Of a DNA stretch of 64,000 nucleotides, positions 51,203-60,244 are shown piece after piece. The stretch is from contig NZ_JAFEUV020000019.1 of NCBI RefSeq assembly GCF_017355915.2, positions 28,633 to 92,632 on the forward strand. Reading direction: 5' to 3'. The DNA comes from Telluribacter roseus (lineage in GTDB: Bacteria > Bacteroidota > Bacteroidia > Cytophagales > Spirosomataceae). Below the pieces are notes generated by a model that saw only the letters and a list, made by a program, of their open reading frames with translations, was not told the DNA's origin and ran no database searches. A program made the position numbers and the translations under genes. The first letter of the stretch is position 1, and each line of letters begins with the position of its first letter.

Positions 51203-51237
51203 TTTGCATTTTTTTAAAAGGAAAACACATACTTTTG
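51203..51237 (+). promoter_or_regulatory. Bacteroidota promoter of the exbB cluster
   Basis: TTTG (51203-51206), 23-nt spacer, then TACTTTTG (51230-51237): both elements of the Bacteroidota consensus. The predicted start near 51243 leaves a 107-nt AT-rich leader before exbB. Confidence 0.7.
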
Positions 51238-51349
51238 TAAAGCTCTGTATTATACCTTAATCAAAATTTTATTTTACAAAGAACCTTTAATTCAAATTTT
51301 TCTTTTATTCACAACCAAAATCTAAATTAACCCTTTAAAAGTAAGTCTG

Positions 51350-52189
51350 ATGGAAAAGAAAGCGACGACTCCGGCACCCGCAGCCAAGCCTGCAGCAGCA
51401 CCAAAGAAAGGCAAAGGTGGTTTGAACCCAGCGTTGGTGATTCCGGCTCTGTTTCTGATTGCCCTTGCAATTTATCTCTTTGTGTTGGGGTCACCCGATC
51501 ACTTCATTGATGGTGATCACGAAAAAGGTCCCAAGCCAGGTGATTATTACGGTATCGTTTACAAAGGTGGACCTATCGTACCTATTTTGATGACCTGTTT
51601 TTTAATTGTATTAGTTTTCACAATTGAGCGTCTGATTACACTAAGCAAAGCAAGTGGAAGTGGTAACATTGATGCCTTTGTTCGCAAAATCAGAAGCCTG
51701 CTTGACAAAAATCAAATTGACGAGGCTATCCGTGAGTGTGACAAGCAAAAAGGATCAGTTGGTAATGTAATCAAAGCTGGTCTTGAGAAGTACAAGCAGC
51801 TAATAAGCGAAACCAGCCTTGATAAAGAGCAGAAGCTGGCAGCCCTGCAGAAGGAAATCGAAGAAGCAACAACTTTGGAGATGCCTATGCTTCAGAAGAA
51901 CCTGACAATCATCGCAACTCTGGCGTCTGCCTCTACACTCTTAGCGCTTCTCGGAACGGTAATTGGTATGATTAAGGCGTTTGCCGCGTTGGGTACATCA
52001 GGTCAGCCTGACTCCGCTGCCCTTGCAACAGGTATCTCTGAGGCCTTGATTAACACGGCTCTTGGTATCGGTACTGCTGCGATTGCAACAATCTCTTACG
52101 CTTACCTGAACAGCCGCGTTGACGACCTTACTTATAGCATCGACGAGATCGGTATGAGCATCCAGCAGAACTTTGCTGCGCACTATTAA
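51350..52189 (+). CDS. exbB: MotA/TolQ/ExbB proton channel protein
   Basis: A 279-residue ExbB/TolQ-family protein. An Ala/Pro/Lys-rich N-terminus precedes a first membrane helix (about residues 28-47), a second (about 74-93, IVPILMTCFLIVLVFTIERL), a cytoplasmic helical region, and two late helices around LLALLGTVIGMIKAFAAL and ALINTALGIGTAAIATISYA. It forms the proton channel that energises TonB or a related envelope machine. First gene of a seven-gene cluster: exbB, exbD, exbD, tonB, small membrane protein, pstS-like, TPR. Codon use differs from flanking genes (few GTAC), suggesting high expression. Confidence 0.92.
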   Translation: MEKKATTPAPAAKPAAAPKKGKGGLNPALVIPALFLIALAIYLFVLGSPDHFIDGDHEKGPKPGDYYGIVYKGGPIVPILMTCFLIVLVFTIERLITLSKASGSGNIDAFVRKIRSLLDKNQIDEAIRECDKQKGSVGNVIKAGLEKYKQLISETSLDKEQKLAALQKEIEEATTLEMPMLQKNLTIIATLASASTLLALLGTVIGMIKAFAALGTSGQPDSAALATGISEALINTALGIGTAAIATISYAYLNSRVDDLTYSIDEIGMSIQQNFAAHY

Positions 52190-52227
52190 TACGACCTTTT
52201 CGTTAGTATCTAAAAAACTTATATATT

Positions 52228-52857
52228 ATGGCAAAGGTAAGGCCTAAGAAGCATCCTCCCGTAACGGACATGACCGCCATGACGGATGTAGCGTTTTTAT
52301 TGCTTACGTTTTTTATCATGACAGCTACTTTCAAATCGAATGAAGCTGTTGAGATTGCCACACCAACGTCTATTTCTGGTATCAAAGTCCCTGATGAAAA
52401 TATCATGATCATCAGTATCGACAATTCAGGAAAAGTTTTCTTTGGTGTTGATGCCCAGGCAACGCGCGTTGGAATGCTGGAAAATATAGCAGAGACTAAG
52501 GGTGTAGCCTTTAGTGATGCCGAGAAAGCTAAGTTTTCTCAGTTTGCCAGCTTCGGCTTCCCGGTTGCTCAGCTGAAACCTTGGTTAGCTCTTTCAGTAG
52601 AGCAGATGAAGTCAGTAAAGCAGCCTGGTATACCTGTAGACTCTACTGGTGTTAGTGAACTGGCTGACTGGGTATATGCGGCACGTAAAGCTAACCCCCA
52701 GTTGCGTTTGGCTCTGAAAGGTGACAATGCAGCCAAGTTCCCGGTATTTAAGGATGTACTTACGAATCTGCAGTCGCAGAACATCAACAAGTTCAACCTT
52801 ATCACAGGTTCAGAGCAGCCACCTTCGGGATGGACTCCTGATGAGCAGCAGCAGTAA
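52228..52857 (+). CDS. exbD: ExbD/TolR biopolymer transport protein (first copy)
   Basis: A 209-residue ExbD/TolR protein: short cytoplasmic N-terminus (VRPKKHPPVTDMTAMTDVAF), one membrane helix with the conserved Asp (DVAFLLLTFFIMTA), and a periplasmic domain (ALKGDNAAKFPVFKDVLTNL). The Asp in the helix carries protons with ExbB. The C-terminal end (GSEQPPSGWTPDEQQQ) is Gln/Pro-rich. Followed 40 nt later by a second exbD. Confidence 0.93.
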   Translation: MAKVRPKKHPPVTDMTAMTDVAFLLLTFFIMTATFKSNEAVEIATPTSISGIKVPDENIMIISIDNSGKVFFGVDAQATRVGMLENIAETKGVAFSDAEKAKFSQFASFGFPVAQLKPWLALSVEQMKSVKQPGIPVDSTGVSELADWVYAARKANPQLRLALKGDNAAKFPVFKDVLTNLQSQNINKFNLITGSEQPPSGWTPDEQQQ

Positions 52858-52897
52858 TTTAAGCAAGTGAGGTATCACCTGAACAAACAGTAATAAA

Positions 52898-53482
52898 ATG
52901 GCAGAAATAGTAGACACCGGTGGGGGTGGTAAAGGCGATGGTAAAGTAAGAGCCAAAAAGATGTCCACCCGTGTGGATATGACCCCGATGGTGGACTTAG
53001 GATTTCTCTTGATCACGTTCTTTATGCTCGCGACCACGATGACTAAGCCAACATCAATGACGCTCAACGTGCCTGACAAGCAGGATAAAAAAGAGGAGCA
53101 GCAGACGGAGCCTCTAAAGGCTTCAAAAGTGTTGACCATCTTTATGGGTCGTAATAACGACATCTATTACCTGGATGGAGTTGCGGCTGATGATGATAAT
53201 GCTGAAACTGCTCTCAAAAAGGCTAGCTACGGTACAGAGATTCGTGATGTGATCTTTAAATCAAAGACGCGCATCAATTCTCAGAATCCCAAGGATGAGG
53301 CGGGTAACGACCCTTTTGTGGTGGTACTAAAGCCAACACCTGTTTCAACCTACAAAAATATGGTTGATGTACTGGATGAGATGGCTATCACCAAGACGAA
53401 GCGTTATGCTCTTGTAGATGAGCTGACCGACGCAGAGAAAAGTCTTTTGGGAGACCGGATCAAGCCGCAGCCAGAGCAATAG
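52898..53482 (+). CDS. exbD: ExbD/TolR biopolymer transport protein (second copy)
   Basis: A 194-residue second ExbD, with a Gly-rich N-terminus (TGGGGKGDGKVRAKKMSTRV), the helix MTPMVDLGFLLITFFMLATT with its conserved Asp, and a periplasmic domain that differs from the first copy. A pair of ExbD proteins is usual for the Bacteroidota Ton system, where a heteromeric channel is likely. Between the first exbD and tonB, spacing 40 and 42 nt. Confidence 0.93.
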   Translation: MAEIVDTGGGGKGDGKVRAKKMSTRVDMTPMVDLGFLLITFFMLATTMTKPTSMTLNVPDKQDKKEEQQTEPLKASKVLTIFMGRNNDIYYLDGVAADDDNAETALKKASYGTEIRDVIFKSKTRINSQNPKDEAGNDPFVVVLKPTPVSTYKNMVDVLDEMAITKTKRYALVDELTDAEKSLLGDRIKPQPEQ

Positions 53483-53524
53483 TAATTAGTAAAAAACTAG
53501 TATTAACTCTTTAAAACAAGCGCC

Positions 53525-54352
53525 ATGGCAGAAGTAAGCCAGAATGCAACACTTGAAGATATAGTGTTTGCAAATCGCAATAAGGCGTACGGTGCATATT
53601 CACTTCGCCAGGAGTATCGCGGTGTTATCAACCGCGCTACCCTGTTTGGAGCCACACTCTTCGTGTTAGCAATGCTTACTCCGATGTTAATTGATAAATT
53701 ATCGGCAGGAGATGAGCAGGAGCAGGCGATGGTAGAAGTGGATTTGATGAAGATACCGCCGCCACCTCTTGATCCTACGGAGCCACCACCACCACCGCCG
53801 CCGCCAGTAGAGCAGCCTAAGGTGAATACGGTGAAGTTCTTACCGCCCGAAGTAAAGAAGGACGAAGAAGTTCCTGAAGAAACGCCACCGCCAACTGTAG
53901 AAGAGTTGAAGGAAGCGGTTGCCGCAACGGAAACGGTAAAAGGAGATCCTAATGCTGAAGAGATCATCATCGCTCCTGAGCAAATCGCAGCAGCACCTAG
54001 CAAAGGTACCGTTGTTGAAGCCGCTCCGGTAGAAGAGCAAGTCTTTACAGTGGTTGAGCAACAGCCTGAGTTCCCCGGAGGAATTGCAGAAATGTATAAG
54101 TTCCTCGGTAAAAATATCAAGTACCCAAGCGCCGCTTCACGCGCCAACGTTCAGGGTAAGGTATTCTTGACCTTCGTAGTAAATACGGATGGAAGTATTC
54201 AGGATGTTCAGGTACTGAAAGGATTAGGATTCGGTACTGACGAAGAGGCGATTCGCGTGGTAAAAACAATGCCAAAGTGGAAGCCAGGTAAGCAGTCAGG
54301 TCGTCCGGTACGGGTTAAGTACAACCTGCCTATCAACTTCCAGCTTGAGTAA
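53525..54352 (+). CDS. tonB: TonB family energy transducer
   Basis: A 275-residue TonB protein with a cytoplasmic N-terminus (LEDIVFANRNKAYGAYSLRQ, typical of Bacteroidota TonB), one membrane helix (about residues 38-58), a Pro/Glu-rich linker (PPPPPPPP followed by repeated EE and P), and a C-terminal TonB domain (FPGGIAEMYKFLGKNIKYPS to NLPINFQLE). It transmits proton-motive force to outer-membrane receptors. Downstream of the ExbB/D genes; a small membrane-protein gene begins 5 nt after its stop. Confidence 0.95.
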   Translation: MAEVSQNATLEDIVFANRNKAYGAYSLRQEYRGVINRATLFGATLFVLAMLTPMLIDKLSAGDEQEQAMVEVDLMKIPPPPLDPTEPPPPPPPPVEQPKVNTVKFLPPEVKKDEEVPEETPPPTVEELKEAVAATETVKGDPNAEEIIIAPEQIAAAPSKGTVVEAAPVEEQVFTVVEQQPEFPGGIAEMYKFLGKNIKYPSAASRANVQGKVFLTFVVNTDGSIQDVQVLKGLGFGTDEEAIRVVKTMPKWKPGKQSGRPVRVKYNLPINFQLE

Positions 54353-54357
54353 AAAGT

Positions 54358-54579
54358 ATGAAAGAAAGACCATTGCATGAGAGAGTTACAATCATAACCT
54401 CCATGATGATGGCTCTGGTTTACGCAGGAGGAGGCATCTATCTGATTGCCTCCTCCTCGTCTTTTAATCTGATACCACCAGGTAGTATTTGGCGTTACCT
54501 GCTAGGTGCAGCATTGATTGCGTATGGTGTATACCGGGGATATCGGGCATGGAAAGGTTTGGATGGAAATCATATTTAA
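54358..54579 (+). CDS. Small two-helix membrane protein
   Basis: A 73-residue protein with two predicted membrane helices (about residues 12-31 and 44-63; ITSMMMALVYAGGGIYLIAS and YLLGAALIAYGVYRGY). It begins 5 nt after tonB and ends 16 nt before the pstS-like start, so it is inside the cluster. Too short for homology by eye. It may be an accessory subunit of the Ton channel or just a common small membrane protein. Function unknown. Confidence 0.7.
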   Translation: MKERPLHERVTIITSMMMALVYAGGGIYLIASSSSFNLIPPGSIWRYLLGAALIAYGVYRGYRAWKGLDGNHI

Positions 54580-54595
54580 CCATTACCTGCAGGTT

Positions 54596-55549
54596 ATGAA
54601 GAGAAGATCGTCAATAGGATTCACAGCCGTACTCATGAGTGCCTTCCTATATATGGGGTGCAACACTTCTGAGTCGCTGGATAATCCTCGACAGGGGACT
54701 ATTACCATTGCTGCGGACGAGTCGTTCCAGCCGGTAGTAAGTGCACTCACCAGGGCGTACGAGGGAATATATCCGGATGCTCATTTCAATGTACTATACA
54801 GGCCGGAGCAGCAGGCGGTATTGGCTTTGCTGCAGGATAGTGCCCGCCTGGCCATTGTGACCCGTGAGCTTACTACCAAGGAAAAAGACATCATCAGTAA
54901 ACAGGAAGGAGCCTACAGGCTACAACACATAGCTATTGATGGAATAGCGCTCATCACAAGCAAAGCGAATAACGATAGCCTCATTACTATGGCGGAGCTG
55001 GAGCAGGTTTTCAAAGGAACCATTACAGATTGGTCACAGCTAAAAGGCAGTAAACTGACTGGTAAGATTACGTTAGTCTTTGATGATGCCAACTCGAGTA
55101 ATTTAGGCTTCATGCTAAAACAGTTTAACGTTGACGACGTTACTAAACTACGGATCTTCACTGCCGGGTCGAATGAAAAAGTAATCGATTATGTGCGTTC
55201 AAATCCTCAGGCGCTTGGTTTCATAGGCGTTAACTGGATCAGCGACGGCGACGAGTCCATTACGTATGAATTGTCTAAAGGCATTCATGTACTGGGGGTG
55301 TCGGATAAAGCCGAGCCGGCGTCACTGGAAGAGTACTATCAGCCATTTCAGGATGATCTGGTCCGCAGAAAATACCCACTCTCCCGCAAACTGTATATTA
55401 TCAGCCGGGAAGGGTTTTCGGGCCTGGGTGGCGGTCTTATGACGTATATAGCCCGTGACGTAGGAGGACTAATTATCCAAAAAATGGGTTTAGTACCAGC
55501 AGTACCTTATCCCAGAGAGATAGAAGTACAGTCCAAACAAAATTTTTAA
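54596..55549 (+). CDS. PstS-like phosphate-binding lipoprotein
   Basis: A 317-residue periplasmic-binding protein. The start ATG 54596 is chosen because it gives a lipoprotein signal (lipobox YMGC); the longer frame from 54518 overlaps the small membrane gene. PstS-type features: GTITIAADESFQPVVSALTR, LAIVTRELTTKEKDII and NSSNLGFMLKQF. It is anchored in the membrane and has no pstCAB permease next to it. In this cluster with ExbB/D-TonB it may act as a sensor or regulator rather than a transporter subunit; that is inference. Confidence 0.85.
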   Translation: MKRRSSIGFTAVLMSAFLYMGCNTSESLDNPRQGTITIAADESFQPVVSALTRAYEGIYPDAHFNVLYRPEQQAVLALLQDSARLAIVTRELTTKEKDIISKQEGAYRLQHIAIDGIALITSKANNDSLITMAELEQVFKGTITDWSQLKGSKLTGKITLVFDDANSSNLGFMLKQFNVDDVTKLRIFTAGSNEKVIDYVRSNPQALGFIGVNWISDGDESITYELSKGIHVLGVSDKAEPASLEEYYQPFQDDLVRRKYPLSRKLYIISREGFSGLGGGLMTYIARDVGGLIIQKMGLVPAVPYPREIEVQSKQNF

Positions 55550-55566
55550 GGTTTGGCACTAATTCT

Positions 55567-55574
55567 TATATTTG
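55567..55574 (+). promoter_or_regulatory. -7 box (TATATTTG) before the TPR gene
   Basis: Exact TAnnTTTG match, 55 nt upstream of ATG 55630. A TTTG 11 nt upstream is too close to be its -33. It suggests the TPR gene can be transcribed alone as well as with the cluster. Confidence 0.45.
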
Positions 55575-55629
55575 TTAGTTAATAGAAGTAAACACCAAAT
55601 TTTTTATCCTTTTCCAACCCGGTTAAAAA

Positions 55630-57348
55630 ATGAACACTAGATTGAAATCAATGTTAGGAGCACTCTTGTTGAGTGTAGTTACGCTTGCAACCTCAGTTGC
55701 CCAAACTCCTGCAGAAGGATTTGCGTACCTGAATGGAGAGCGTGTGAAAGAGGCGAAAGAGGTATTCACTAAGCTAGCTGAGAGTAGTCCTACGCCAGAG
55801 AATTATTACAACTTAGGGTACTTCTATGTCCGCAACAACCAGCTGGATGAAGCACAGAAAGCTTTTGAAAAAGGAGCTTCGCTGGATGAGAAGAACTATC
55901 TGAACCAGGTAGGTCTTGCAACTGTGGCCCTTGGTAAGGGTGACAAGGCAAAAGCTCAGCAGCTGATTGCCGAAGCAGAGAAGAGAACTAAGGGTAAGGA
56001 TGCTCAGGTGCTGTACCGCGCTGGTGAGGCTTATACACTGTTCGAGAAGAACAATGATCCTGCCGAAGCGATCCGTCTTTTGGATGCAGCTATCAAGCGT
56101 GACAAAAACCTGGCCGATGCTTACATCGCCAAAGGTGATGCTTTGAGCCTGCGCAACGAAGGTGGTCCTGCTGTGACAGCTTATGAATATGCTCTGACTA
56201 CCAAGCCAGGTTATGCCCTTGCTAACAACCGCATCGGACAGATCTACCTGCGTGGTAAGAACTACAACCAGGCTCTAGACTTCTATAAGAAGGCTATCGA
56301 AAACACGCCTGATTTTGCTCCTGCTTACAAAGATCTGGCTGAATTGTACTTCTTTGCACGTCAGTACAAGCGTGCAGCTGAGAACTTCGACCTGTACCTG
56401 CAGAAGAGCGGTAACACTGATCCTGAAATGATTCTGCGTGCGGCTCAGTTTGCTTTCACCGCTGATGATTACAGCAAAGCACTTGAATTGCTGGATTCAG
56501 TAAAAGGAAAGCTGAACAACCCGATCACTCTCCGTATGTACGGTTGGTCACAGTACAAGACCAACGACATGGAGCAGGCAATCAAGAACCTGGAAGAGTT
56601 TATCAAAGTAGCTCCTGAGAAAGTAATCGCTGATGATTACAAGTACCTGGGACGTGCTTATAACAAAACAGCTACTGATAAGGAGTACACTCCTCAGGGT
56701 ATGCAATACCTGCTAAAAGGAGCTGATATCGATACTAGTGCTACTGAAGCTGCTACTACTTACAAAGAAGTAGCTAACCTGTACTACAAAGATAAAGCGT
56801 ATTCTGAAGCGGCTAATGCTTACAAAAAAGGTATAGCTCTGGATACTGCCAAGGCATCGCCTAACGATTACTACTACCTGGGTCTTTCAAATTACCAGAA
56901 TGCTAGTTATCTGACGCCTACAAGTGCAGCAGATAGTGCTCAGGTAGCAGAACAGAAGAAGAATTTGTACCTGCAGGCTGATTCAGTATTTGCCACAGTA
57001 ACACAGAAGCTGCCAGACTGGCCTTTCGGATACTACTGGCGTGGTACTGCACTGTACAACGCGTACGGTCCACAGGCGAACCTGGAAAAAGGTACTTCGG
57101 TTCCTCACTACCAGAAGTTCATTGAACTGGCGGAGCAGAAAGGTGATGTTCCTAAGGGCTTCATGAAGCAGGCGTACCAGTACCTGGCGTTCTACCACCA
57201 GAACACTTCTCAGGATCAGGAAAAAGCCAAAGCTGCCTGGAATAAACTTCTGGAAGTAGATCCTAACAACCAGGCTGCTAAAGAGGCGCTAGGCTTAGCC
57301 CAGACTGCCACTACACCAGCCGCCAAAGGAGCTCCTAAGCAGAAATAA
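55630..57348 (+). CDS. Exported tetratricopeptide-repeat protein
   Basis: A 572-residue protein with a signal peptide (MNTRLKSMLGALLLSVVTLATSVAQ written in parts: hydrophobic residues 6-24, cleavage after AQ) and about ten TPR motifs from residue 25 to 550, visible as repeating blocks such as NYYNLGYFYVRNNQLDEAQK, FAPAYKDLAELYFFARQYKR and YYYLGLSNYQNASYL. A short Ala/Pro/Lys tail ends it. TPR proteins scaffold other proteins. Last gene of the exbB cluster. Its codon use is like exbB, suggesting strong expression. It is followed by a 42-nt perfect palindrome. Confidence 0.9.
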   Translation: MNTRLKSMLGALLLSVVTLATSVAQTPAEGFAYLNGERVKEAKEVFTKLAESSPTPENYYNLGYFYVRNNQLDEAQKAFEKGASLDEKNYLNQVGLATVALGKGDKAKAQQLIAEAEKRTKGKDAQVLYRAGEAYTLFEKNNDPAEAIRLLDAAIKRDKNLADAYIAKGDALSLRNEGGPAVTAYEYALTTKPGYALANNRIGQIYLRGKNYNQALDFYKKAIENTPDFAPAYKDLAELYFFARQYKRAAENFDLYLQKSGNTDPEMILRAAQFAFTADDYSKALELLDSVKGKLNNPITLRMYGWSQYKTNDMEQAIKNLEEFIKVAPEKVIADDYKYLGRAYNKTATDKEYTPQGMQYLLKGADIDTSATEAATTYKEVANLYYKDKAYSEAANAYKKGIALDTAKASPNDYYYLGLSNYQNASYLTPTSAADSAQVAEQKKNLYLQADSVFATVTQKLPDWPFGYYWRGTALYNAYGPQANLEKGTSVPHYQKFIELAEQKGDVPKGFMKQAYQYLAFYHQNTSQDQEKAKAAWNKLLEVDPNNQAAKEALGLAQTATTPAAKGAPKQK

Positions 57349-57371
57349 TAAGCGTAAAGCTTATACTTCAT

Positions 57372-57413
57372 AAAAGCGAAAGCCCCCGGAATATTCCGGG
57401 GGCTTTCGCTTTT
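57372..57413. terminator. Bidirectional terminator after the TPR gene
   Basis: A perfect 42-nt palindrome with T/A runs on each side: arms 57372-57392 and 57393-57413. It serves the TPR gene and the convergent small gene. Confidence 0.9.
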
Positions 57414-57436
57414 GTATAAATTCTGAAAAAGTAAGG

Positions 57437-57643
57437 CTAGGCAGTGGTACCAGAATAAGAAAAACACTGATCTAATACCGAAGGATAAACAGAACTAAAC
57501 CGTTCATAACACCAATTTTTCAATCGTTTTACTTCGTCAGGCATTAACATGCGTAGTGCTTTACGAAGTTCTTTTTCAAATAATCTGCGGTCAAAGCTTA
57601 CCTTTTGCAGAATAATTTTAATGTACTCAAGCATCGAGGCCAT
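57437..57643 (-). CDS. Small conserved protein of unknown function (68 aa)
   Basis: A 68-residue protein that reads as a coherent charged helical domain: MLEYIKIILQKVSFDRRLFE, ELRKALRMLMPDEVKRLKNW, then a short aromatic tail. Similar short proteins with the KxxFDRRLFEKEL-type core occur across Bacteroidota. No function known; perhaps a regulator or adaptor. A TAACTTTG box lies at 57737-57744 upstream. Convergent with the TPR gene. Confidence 0.72.
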   Translation of the reverse strand: MASMLEYIKIILQKVSFDRRLFEKELRKALRMLMPDEVKRLKNWCYERFSSVYPSVLDQCFSYSGTTA

Positions 57644-57736
57644 AGTATTAATGTAGTTTTGTGGTTTAGGAGCAATAGTAAGCGAAGTACCAGAGTTAAG
57701 TAGTACTACTCTATGCTATGCCACTAGTTATAACGT

Positions 57737-57744
57737 CAAAGTTA
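57737..57744 (-). promoter_or_regulatory. -7 box (TAACTTTG) for the small conserved gene
   Basis: Exact TAnnTTTG match on the minus strand, giving an 88-nt leader. It overlaps the start region of batD (ATG 57746) on the other strand. Confidence 0.45.
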
Positions 57745-57745
57745 A

Positions 57746-59155
57746 ATGAAATTATATGTTTTTTTAAATATTTTTTTGTGCTTTTCGTTACTAGCCTTCG
57801 GACAGGAACCTGAACCGGAGATAACTATCGAGGCAGGTAACAAAACACTAGCTATAAACCGTCCATTTATACTTTCTGTTATAATCCGTCATAGCGAAGA
57901 GCGTCCACAGGTAGTGTTTCCGGATATTCCGGGTCTGGAGAAGCGAAGCGCATCGGCGACCAGTGCCATGACTACCGTAGGAGGTAAAGCCACTATGGTT
58001 CAGACGATAAGTCAGCAGTACTTTGCTAAAGGGGAAGGTACTATTGCTGTCCCGGCGCTCACGATAGTGGTGAATGGAGAAAATTATATTATTGAAAAAT
58101 TCGTACTGCAGTTCAGCAATAGCCAAACGGACGAAGAAGTATCATCTGATTCGGAGCCAGAAGCAACCGCTCCGGCAATAGGGGCCCAGGAGCTTTCCGG
58201 AGGCTCTATTTTTCTGGCAGTACAGACCAACAAGACCCGCATCTATCAGAGAGAAGGCTTCGCGGTACGACTGTCGCTGTATGTGGCAGAAAACGCTCCG
58301 GTTGAGATGGAGTTTTACCAGCTCGATGCCCAGTTGCAGAATATCCTGAAGAAACTACGGCCGGCAAGTTGCTGGGAGGAAAATGTAGGTATCGAAGAAA
58401 TAGTACAAAATACAGTCACCATCAATGGTAAGAAGTTCACGGAGTACCGCATGTACCAGGCTGTATACTTTCCGCTGACCCAGCAGGATGTTACGTTTCC
58501 GGCCGTAGCTTTGGACATGCTGGTATATGAGATACAGGAAAAGGGGGAAAGAAAGAGAAGTATACAGAAGTTTGCTTCACGACCGGTTAAGGTACAGGTG
58601 CTGCCACTGCCTCCTCATCCGCAGAGAGATCAGGTGGCGGTAGGGGAGTACACTCTTGAAGAACAGGTAAGCAGTCAGCATTTGGCCTCGGGAGAAAGCT
58701 TTCGCTATGTGTTTAAGATAAAAGGTACGGGTAATCTGGCTGCCGTGCCTGCTCCCGATGTGTTGAATAGCGCATCCTTTGATTTTTATCCTCCTGAAGT
58801 AAGTCAGGTGATCAGGCGTAGCTATGAACGTGTTACTGGCGATAAAACATTTAATTATTTTGTGGTAGCCCGGCAAAATGGAAGTTTTCCTTTGGGAAGG
58901 TACTTCCAATGGATTTATTTTGATCCTCAGAAAGCTCGCTATGACACGTTACGGTCAGACAAGGTTGTAGAGGTAGTGGGAGAGAGTCGTCCATCTGAGG
59001 TAGTATCCCACGAGGGAGAGCTACTAATGTATGACAATCTGGCCCGGTTGGATACAACCGAGCCCTATATCAACTACCAAGGCATAACCCGCACCTTGAT
59101 TAATGCAGTAGTTATCATATTGTTAGTTGGGACAATATGTATGTTCAGAAAATAA
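57746..59155 (+). CDS. batD: BatD family protein
   Basis: A 469-residue exported protein (signal ending LAFGQ) with repeated beta-rich domains and a C-terminal membrane helix (TLINAVVIILLVGTICMF). BatD signature: ITIEAGNKTLAINRPFILSV at the N-terminus and strands such as RPQVVFPDIPGLEKRS and GEGTIAVPALTIVVNGENYI. BatD belongs to the Bacteroides aerotolerance family, but the usual batA/B/C/E partners are not next to it here. It lies 9 nt upstream of aroC and probably shares its transcript. Confidence 0.88.
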   Translation: MKLYVFLNIFLCFSLLAFGQEPEPEITIEAGNKTLAINRPFILSVIIRHSEERPQVVFPDIPGLEKRSASATSAMTTVGGKATMVQTISQQYFAKGEGTIAVPALTIVVNGENYIIEKFVLQFSNSQTDEEVSSDSEPEATAPAIGAQELSGGSIFLAVQTNKTRIYQREGFAVRLSLYVAENAPVEMEFYQLDAQLQNILKKLRPASCWEENVGIEEIVQNTVTINGKKFTEYRMYQAVYFPLTQQDVTFPAVALDMLVYEIQEKGERKRSIQKFASRPVKVQVLPLPPHPQRDQVAVGEYTLEEQVSSQHLASGESFRYVFKIKGTGNLAAVPAPDVLNSASFDFYPPEVSQVIRRSYERVTGDKTFNYFVVARQNGSFPLGRYFQWIYFDPQKARYDTLRSDKVVEVVGESRPSEVVSHEGELLMYDNLARLDTTEPYINYQGITRTLINAVVIILLVGTICMFRK

Positions 59156-59164
59156 ACAGATACC

Positions 59165-60244
59165 ATGAGTAGTACGTACGGTAAAATATTCAAGATCGCC
59201 ACCTTTGGCGAATCACACGGAGTAGGAATAGGAGTGGTGATTGAGGGCTGTCCGGCCGGTATTGATTTTGACCTGGATTTCATCCAGAGTGAGCTGGATC
59301 GCCGCAAGCCGGGACAGTCTCGTATTACTACCCAACGCCGTGAAGCCGACGAGTTTGAAGTACTATCGGGTATTTTTGAAGGCAAAACCACTGGTACTCC
59401 TATTGCCCTGATCATTCGCAATGAGGATCAGCGCAGCAAGGATTACTCCCATATTGCAGCGCAGTACCGCCCTTCCCACGCCGACTACACCTACCAGACC
59501 AAGTACGGCGTACGGGACTACCGGGGAGGCGGCCGCAGCTCGGCCCGCGAGACAGCCGCCCGGGTAGCCGCCGGAGCTCTGGCTAAGCTGCTATTAAGAC
59601 ATGTTGGTGTCAACGTACAGGCTTACGTGTCGCAGGTAGGACCAATGAAGCTGACAAAAGGGTATCAGGAGATGGATCTGGAACAGGCAGAAACAAACGC
59701 GGTACGCTGCCCGGACCCGGAAATGGCGCAGCAGATGTTTGACTTCATTGACGAGACCCGTAAGAAGGGAGACTCTGTAGGTGGAGTTGTAAGCTGCGTG
59801 GCCACAGGAGTACCCGTAGGCTGGGGCGAGCCGGTATTCGACAAGCTTCACGCCGAACTGGGTAAGGCCATGCTAAGCATCAATGCGGTTAAGGGCTTTG
59901 AGTATGGCAGTGGCTTTGCGGGGGTAGAAATGTACGGCTCCGAGCATAACGATGCCTTTTATACCGATGAGCAAGGCAATGTTCGAACTACTACCAACAA
60001 GTCAGGCGGTATCCAGGGAGGTATCTCCAACGGCGAAGACATCTACTTTAAGGTAGCATTTAAGCCCGTAGCGACGATTATGCAGGATCAGGATAGCGTG
60101 GACCAGTACGGCGAAAAGGTAACGGTACAGGGCAAAGGAAGGCATGATCCCTGTGTGGTGCCCAGGGCCGTACCTATTGTGGAGGCCATGGCAGCCCTGG
60201 TACTGGCAGATATGTACCTGCGCAGCACGGCCAGCCGGATTTAA
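59165..60244 (+). CDS. aroC: Chorismate synthase
   Basis: A 359-residue FMN-dependent enzyme making chorismate from EPSP, the last shikimate step. Signatures are complete: [71 protein letters not shown] and [18 protein letters not shown]. Full length. It follows batD by 9 nt. Its last 4 nt overlap the convergent small-ORF end. Confidence 0.97.
   Translation: MSSTYGKIFKIATFGESHGVGIGVVIEGCPAGIDFDLDFIQSELDRRKPGQSRITTQRREADEFEVLSGIFEGKTTGTPIALIIRNEDQRSKDYSHIAAQYRPSHADYTYQTKYGVRDYRGGGRSSARETAARVAAGALAKLLLRHVGVNVQAYVSQVGPMKLTKGYQEMDLEQAETNAVRCPDPEMAQQMFDFIDETRKKGDSVGGVVSCVATGVPVGWGEPVFDKLHAELGKAMLSINAVKGFEYGSGFAGVEMYGSEHNDAFYTDEQGNVRTTTNKSGGIQGGISNGEDIYFKVAFKPVATIMQDQDSVDQYGEKVTVQGKGRHDPCVVPRAVPIVEAMAALVLADMYLRSTASRI

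Noticed and set aside
53503..54147. Minus-strand frame of 214 codons across tonB, Gly/Ser-rich
   Set aside because: The Gly/Ser content is the mirror of the Pro/Glu-rich tonB linker; a shadow frame.
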